Positions 5,335 to 8,735 of a DNA stretch of 8,735 nt are shown in pieces. Under the pieces are notes generated by a model, which saw only the letters and a list, made by a program, of their open reading frames with translations, made no database searches and had not been told where the DNA came from. Numbering within the stretch: position 1 is the stretch's first letter; the number at the start of each line of letters is the position of its first letter. The stretch comes from Bacillota bacterium (lineage in GTDB: Bacteria > Bacillota > Clostridia > Christensenellales > CAG-138). The stretch is taken from contig JAFABA010000110.1 in NCBI GenBank assembly GCA_023426265.1, positions 1 to 8,735 on the forward strand, written 5' to 3'. The position numbers and the translations under genes were made by a program.

Positions 5335-6666
5335 TTACTTGGAAAGGGCGCTCGTTATGGCGTCGGCCGCGGTAATCTTGCCTTCCACGATGTTCTTGAT
5401 GTTGGCGAACAGATCCGCACGGCCTTCCGCCTTCAGGCCGTCCTGCGTCGCCCCGGAAATTCCGGTGGCGCCCTTGGTCATGGCGAGAGCGTCTTTGATG
5501 AGGCTGTCCGCATCGGCGGGCGGGACGGTACCGTTCTTGAGCGCGGTAATGGCGGTTGCGCCGAACAGGCTTACCACTTCATCTGAGGTCATGGCCGTTA
5601 CGAACTGTACTGCAGCTTCGCGCTTGGCCGGGTCGTCCCACGCCTTGCGGGTGATGTAGTAGCCCATGGAGAGGCCGCCGATGATGTCGGTCGCCTTGCG
5701 CTCGCCTGCGCCGGGGACATAGGTCACGGTGAAGTCTCCAATGTTTGCTGCGTTCTCCTGGAACCAGCCGATCTTCCAGCTGCCGTCGATGAGGAACGCG
5801 GCCTGATTGTCCGCCATCATCTGCACGGTTTCGGCATCCGTGGCGGTCAGCGTGTTCTTGGGCAGGTAGCCGGCCTTGTAGAGCGCCGTGATGTCGTCAA
5901 GGCCCAATGCCCACTTCTGGCCCACTTCGTCGGTCGCGTTTGCGGGAAGGGCAACGTGGTTCGCGACGTTGCCATGGTTCAATATGGTGAACTCAAACCA
6001 ATAGTGCGGGACTTCCTGCAGGGAAACGGCGATGGGGGTATAGCCCTTGGCTTTGATGGCTTCGCAATCCTTGAGGAACTGTTCCCAGGTGTAGTCAGCA
6101 CCGGGCACGGCTACGCCGGAGTCCGCAAGCACTGTCTTGTTCACAAAGAGACCTTCCCAGTAGCCGTTCACGGGCACGGTGTATTTCTTGCCGTCCGCGG
6201 GGGAAGCCTGCAGCATGGAGTCCTTCATGTTGGAGGCGTAATCCGGGTATTCGGCGCGAATCTCGTCAACGGAGACGACCTTGCCCGCTTCCACGATCTT
6301 GTTGGCGTCCACGCCGGAGAAATAGAAGAGGACGTCGGGTTCGGCGCCGGTTTCAAAGTCCGTCATGATCTTGGCTTTCCATTCCTCGTTGGAGGTGCCG
6401 GAGCCGTCGAGCACTTCGTTGCCGGTGGCGGTTTCATAGGCGGCGACACTGTCCAGATAATTCTGGCGGTTGCCGTCGTCTCCGCCGTAAGAGGTCACGA
6501 CCACAAGCTGGACGGGGGTTTTGGCCGCTTCGGTCGGCTCGGGGGCGGGTGCCTCTGTGGCGGCGGGAGCAGCGGTGGGTTCAGCTGCAGCGGGGGCCGG
6601 GCCGGTGCAGCCAAAGGACAACACAAGCATGAGCGCTGCGAGCAACAGAGCAAACAGTTTCTTCAT
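5335..6666 (-). CDS. ABC sugar-binding lipoprotein (CUT1, family 1 extracellular solute-binding protein)
   Basis: Surface lipoprotein of 443 residues that captures the sugar and delivers it to the two permeases. The N-terminus has a lysine pair, a hydrophobic core and a lipobox-like end with C20 (LSFGC), the likely lipidated residue; phenylalanine at -2 is slightly unusual. Residues 21-50 are rich in A, P, T and E, a flexible linker seen in Gram-positive binding proteins. The mature part starts near VQLVVVTSYGG and includes an EWKAKIMTDFETGAEPDVLFY segment typical of maltose/oligosaccharide-type binding proteins. The ATG at 6666 follows GGAGG by nine bases. It is the first transporter gene, after the sensor kinase and before an attenuator. 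The ligand cannot be read from the sequence; the GH94 gene nearby suggests a beta-disaccharide, perhaps chitobiose. Confidence 0.95.
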   Translation of the reverse strand: MKKLFALLLAALMLVLSFGCTGPAPAAAEPTAAPAATEAPAPEPTEAAKTPVQLVVVTSYGGDDGNRQNYLDSVAAYETATGNEVLDGSGTSNEEWKAKIMTDFETGAEPDVLFYFSGVDANKIVEAGKVVSVDEIRAEYPDYASNMKDSMLQASPADGKKYTVPVNGYWEGLFVNKTVLADSGVAVPGADYTWEQFLKDCEAIKAKGYTPIAVSLQEVPHYWFEFTILNHGNVANHVALPANATDEVGQKWALGLDDITALYKAGYLPKNTLTATDAETVQMMADNQAAFLIDGSWKIGWFQENAANIGDFTVTYVPGAGERKATDIIGGLSMGYYITRKAWDDPAKREAAVQFVTAMTSDEVVSLFGATAITALKNGTVPPADADSLIKDALAMTKGATGISGATQDGLKAEGRADLFANIKNIVEGKITAADAITSALSK

Positions 6667-6810
6667 TTACCTTGTCCTCCATTTTTGATATTTGGATATG
6701 AATAAAGAGAAGCGTGTCTTAAAGACAACTATATTTTATATGCATCAAGAGAACATCAGAATTGCTGACATTGCTTTTTTTTGACGCTCGTTGCGCCATT
6801 TCATACACAA
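6667..6810 (-). promoter_or_regulatory. AT-rich control region upstream of the sugar-binding lipoprotein
   Basis: This 144-base gap between the kinase stop and the lipoprotein start is distinctly AT-rich compared with the rest of the window. The minus strand holds TATAAA and TATAGT hexamers near 6728-6742 and a run of eight As near 6775. I could not find a matching -35 box at standard spacing, as would fit a promoter that needs an activator. The response regulator encoded downstream is the obvious candidate. The exact promoter is not assigned. Confidence 0.4.
6715..6727. promoter_or_regulatory. Short inverted repeat TGTCTT-A-AAGACA
   Basis: Two six-base arms flank a single central base. It lies just downstream of the TATA-like hexamers in the lipoprotein leader and 49 bases before the start codon. 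The position would suit an operator or a 5' leader element. It is short enough to occur by chance in AT-rich DNA. Confidence 0.3.
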
Positions 6811-8547
6811 CTATTTATAGGGCAGTGAAATGCGCGCAAGCGTGTTGCCCATATCCGTCCCCTCAATCGTAAGCCCCGCGCCGCTGCCGTAGAGGAGCTT
6901 TAAGCGCTGGTTCACGTTTCGTATGCCCACCTGGCCGGGCTTTGCGGCATCCTCCTCCGGGGTTTCTTCAGAGAGCAAATGCAGGACAGCAGCTTTATCC
7001 GCATCGCTCATGTCTCCCTCGTTTTCCACTTCCAGACGCAGCGTATCGGTTTGCGCATATACGCGTAAAGTGAGCGTGCCGCGCTGGCGCGGGGTGATGC
7101 CGTGCTCCACCGCGTTTTCCACCACGGGCTGCATGATAAGGCGCGGAACAAGCAGCGGCAAAAGCTCCTCGTCGATTTCTTTTTTAACGTGCAGCCGTTT
7201 GCCCATGCGCACGGAAATGATATAGAGGTACGCGTCCACAAACGCGAGCTCCTCGCTCAAATGCGTCATGGGGTTGCCGCCGCGCGCGGTGGCGGCGGAA
7301 AGCAGCGTGGAAAGCGCTTCGATCATTCTGGACACGTTGAGGTTGCCCGCCATTCTGGCTTCCCAGTTGATGATCTCGAGCGTGTTGTTTAAGAAGTGCG
7401 GATTGATCTGGGACTGCAGCGCCTTCATACGGGAATCCTGCAGGGCGAGCTGCTCATAATAACTGCGCTCAAACTGCTCCTTCATGCTCATGGACATGCT
7501 GTTGAACCGCTCGTAAAGATACCGGAATTCGGAGCTTGTCGGGAGGTCCTTGGCCTGGTAACCCAGCTCGCCTTTTTCTATGATGGCCGCAGCCTCCACC
7601 AGCCGCTCTACCGGCCTTGAAACCAGCCGGTTGAATGCGAACAGGGCAATTATGAGCAGCGGCACCACGAATACGCTGATGGGAAGCAACAGCTTTTGCA
7701 TGGTGGATAATTGATCAAGAAGATTGGAGCTGTCCATCCGGAGATAATAGGAAACGTTATGCTGATCCAGCTTTTGCGTGAGGCCGACCGTGACTAAGCC
7801 GCCGTCCTCCTCGTACTGCATGAAGTTTACGAGCTTGCCGTTTTCCGGCGCCGTTGCACCGGAGCCAAATACCGTGACGGATGCGCCGTCCAGCGTTACG
7901 GTGGCGTCGGTCAGCCAGACAATGCCGGTCAGTTCGCGGAACAGCATGTCTTTGTCAATCTGCATCACAAGCATGGCGTAGGGCACAAAGGAGCTGTCCA
8001 CCAGGTTTCGTACCATGTACAGCGTCTCGTCGTAGGCGACAAAGCGGATATTCGTGCCGATGTCGTCTGAAAGGGATTGTACGGTATCGTGTACGGTGGC
8101 GACATATTGGCGTACAAGCCCATACGCGTTGGCGTTTGCGATGTTGTTGATGTAATAGATGCTGTCCGGATCGTCGCGAAAAAAAAGCATGGTGGTGGTG
8201 AATACGTCGTTATACCGGTATTGGCGGGTCAGGTAGTCGATGAGCGTGTCGTAAAGCGTCACCTTGTCCCCGTCGTCCTGATAGGCGGAAAAAGCTGTGC
8301 GTATGGTCGGGTCGTAGGAGGCGGCGCGCGAATCGGAAAATACGCGCTCCATGCCGGTCTTCACCATGTTTGCGGCATTCTGCGCGCTTACCGTTATGGT
8401 ATCCGCGATCTGCTGTTTCACCTGGGAATAGGAATAGGCCCCCACCGCCCCCAATATGAGCAGCACAGGCAATACCCAGCACAGCAGCACGATGGTAACG
8501 AGCCGCCAACTGAGCGATACCGGGCGTCCTGGTGCTTTTTGTTCCAT
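6811..8547 (-). CDS. Sensor histidine kinase, YesM-like (HisKA_7TM-independent, His_kinase/HATPase type)
   Basis: Membrane sensor kinase of 578 residues. A first membrane segment lies at about 14-38 and a second at about 286-305, with an extracellular region of roughly 245 residues between them, the usual layout for a Cache-type sugar or peptide sensor. A HAMP linker follows (about 306-360, starting RLVSRPVERLVEAA). The phosphorylated histidine is H384 in the YesM/LytS-type motif QSQINPHFLNNTLE. The ATP-binding domain shows an N box (PVVENAVEHG, 474-483) and a G box (GQVGIRNVNQRLKLLYG, 538-554). An in-frame TAG lies shortly upstream of the ATG at 8547, and no other start codon lies between them; the AGGCGGG leader seven bases before is only a fair ribosome binding site. 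It should partner with the response regulator at 2360-3130, four genes downstream. Confidence 0.94.
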   Translation of the reverse strand: MEQKAPGRPVSLSWRLVTIVLLCWVLPVLLILGAVGAYSYSQVKQQIADTITVSAQNAANMVKTGMERVFSDSRAASYDPTIRTAFSAYQDDGDKVTLYDTLIDYLTRQYRYNDVFTTTMLFFRDDPDSIYYINNIANANAYGLVRQYVATVHDTVQSLSDDIGTNIRFVAYDETLYMVRNLVDSSFVPYAMLVMQIDKDMLFRELTGIVWLTDATVTLDGASVTVFGSGATAPENGKLVNFMQYEEDGGLVTVGLTQKLDQHNVSYYLRMDSSNLLDQLSTMQKLLLPISVFVVPLLIIALFAFNRLVSRPVERLVEAAAIIEKGELGYQAKDLPTSSEFRYLYERFNSMSMSMKEQFERSYYEQLALQDSRMKALQSQINPHFLNNTLEIINWEARMAGNLNVSRMIEALSTLLSAATARGGNPMTHLSEELAFVDAYLYIISVRMGKRLHVKKEIDEELLPLLVPRLIMQPVVENAVEHGITPRQRGTLTLRVYAQTDTLRLEVENEGDMSDADKAAVLHLLSEETPEEDAAKPGQVGIRNVNQRLKLLYGSGAGLTIEGTDMGNTLARISLPYK

Positions 8548-8573
8548 GGGTCGTCCCGCCTCTTTGATAGATA

Positions 8574-8579
8574 AGTATA
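8574..8579 (-). promoter_or_regulatory. Possible -10 box for the kinase gene
   Basis: TATACT on the minus strand matches the -10 consensus at five of six positions and lies 26 bases before the kinase start codon, a suitable distance. The identical hexamer is in the candidate GH94 promoter. No good -35 box is found 16-18 bases upstream, so the call is weak. Confidence 0.25.
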
Positions 8580-8628
8580 CCTACACAATACCACAACCAC
8601 GGGCAGGAAAAAAGGCGGCCATTCCTTT

Positions 8629-8655
8629 CGAAAAAGTGCCTTGGGCACTTTTTCG
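8629..8655. terminator. Bidirectional intrinsic terminator upstream of the kinase gene
   Basis: CGAAAAAGTGCC (8629-8640) and its exact reverse complement (8644-8655) flank a three-base loop. The GTGCC/GGCAC core is preceded by five As and followed by five Ts on both strands, the form of a terminator that works in both directions. It would end transcription from whatever lies to the right and isolate this operon. Confidence 0.75.
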
Positions 8656-8662
8656 AGGATTA

Positions 8663-8702
8663 CAGGAACAACCTGTGCCTACGGCACGGGCGGTTGTTCC
8701 TG
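8663..8702. repeat. Nested hairpin, 11-bp outer and 5-bp inner stem
   Basis: CAGGAACAACC (8663-8673) pairs exactly with GGTTGTTCCTG (8692-8702). Inside it GTGCC (8675-8679) pairs with GGCAC (8683-8687) around TAC. The inner 13-mer differs from the core of the neighbouring terminator (8635-8647 region) only in two loop bases. No T run follows, so its role is unclear; it belongs to a hairpin-rich intergenic stretch. Confidence 0.55.
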
Positions 8703-8705
8703 CAA

Positions 8706-8717
8706 GGAAGGCCTTCC
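8706..8717. repeat. Perfect 12-bp palindrome GGAAGGCCTTCC
   Basis: The sequence is self-complementary without a loop and lies four bases after the nested hairpin. It completes a row of three symmetric elements in under 90 bases. The rest of the right edge (8718-8735) shows no gene that I can support. Confidence 0.4.
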
Positions 8718-8735
8718 GCCGCCACCGCGCATGTC

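Noticed and set aside
5956..6705. Plus-strand open frame of 249 codons, glycine- and valine-rich
   Set aside because: It lies wholly opposite the sugar-binding lipoprotein gene, which has a signal peptide, ribosome binding site and family motifs. The odd composition is the antisense image of the A/P/T/E-rich linker and GC-biased third positions.

Overview
The window reads as one carbohydrate-uptake and phosphorolysis locus. All six recognisable genes lie on the minus strand, so transcription runs from right to left. The window suggests a Gram-positive member of the Firmicutes, probably a gut-type Clostridia. The evidence is strong GGAGG-type ribosome binding sites, a lipoprotein-type solute-binding protein with an alanine/proline/threonine/glutamate-rich linker, a YesM/YesN-type two-component pair, and GC-rich hairpin repeats between genes. 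Base composition looks moderately GC-rich by eye. That lineage is an inference from gene style, not from a marker gene.

Layout in transcription order: (1) 8735-8548, non-coding leader with a bidirectional intrinsic terminator and further hairpins. (2) 8547-6811, membrane sensor histidine kinase of the YesM type. (3) 6666-5335, sugar-binding lipoprotein of an ABC importer. (4) 5334-5215, a gap holding an intrinsic terminator or attenuator and a perfect 12-bp palindrome. (5) 5214-4318 and 4316-3423, two MalF/MalG-like permeases separated by one base. (6) 3422-3131, a 292-bp gap packed with hairpins. (7) 3130-2360, a compact REC plus AraC-type response regulator. (8) 2359-2211, a gap with a candidate promoter straddled by a 10-bp inverted repeat. 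(9) 2210-1, a GH94 phosphorylase cut off by the window edge after 736 codons.

How it fits together: the kinase probably senses a sugar outside the cell and phosphorylates the response regulator. The regulator would then activate the transporter and phosphorylase genes. The lipoprotein and two permeases import a disaccharide, and the GH94 enzyme splits it with phosphate. The GH94 sequence resembles N,N'-diacetylchitobiose phosphorylase more than cellobiose phosphorylase, so chitobiose or a related beta-linked disaccharide is the favoured substrate. No ABC ATPase is encoded here, so a shared ATPase of the MsmK/MsiK kind is likely. I see no insertion sequence, CRISPR array, tRNA, rRNA or clearly new system. 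The least explained parts are the hairpin-rich intergenic stretches.
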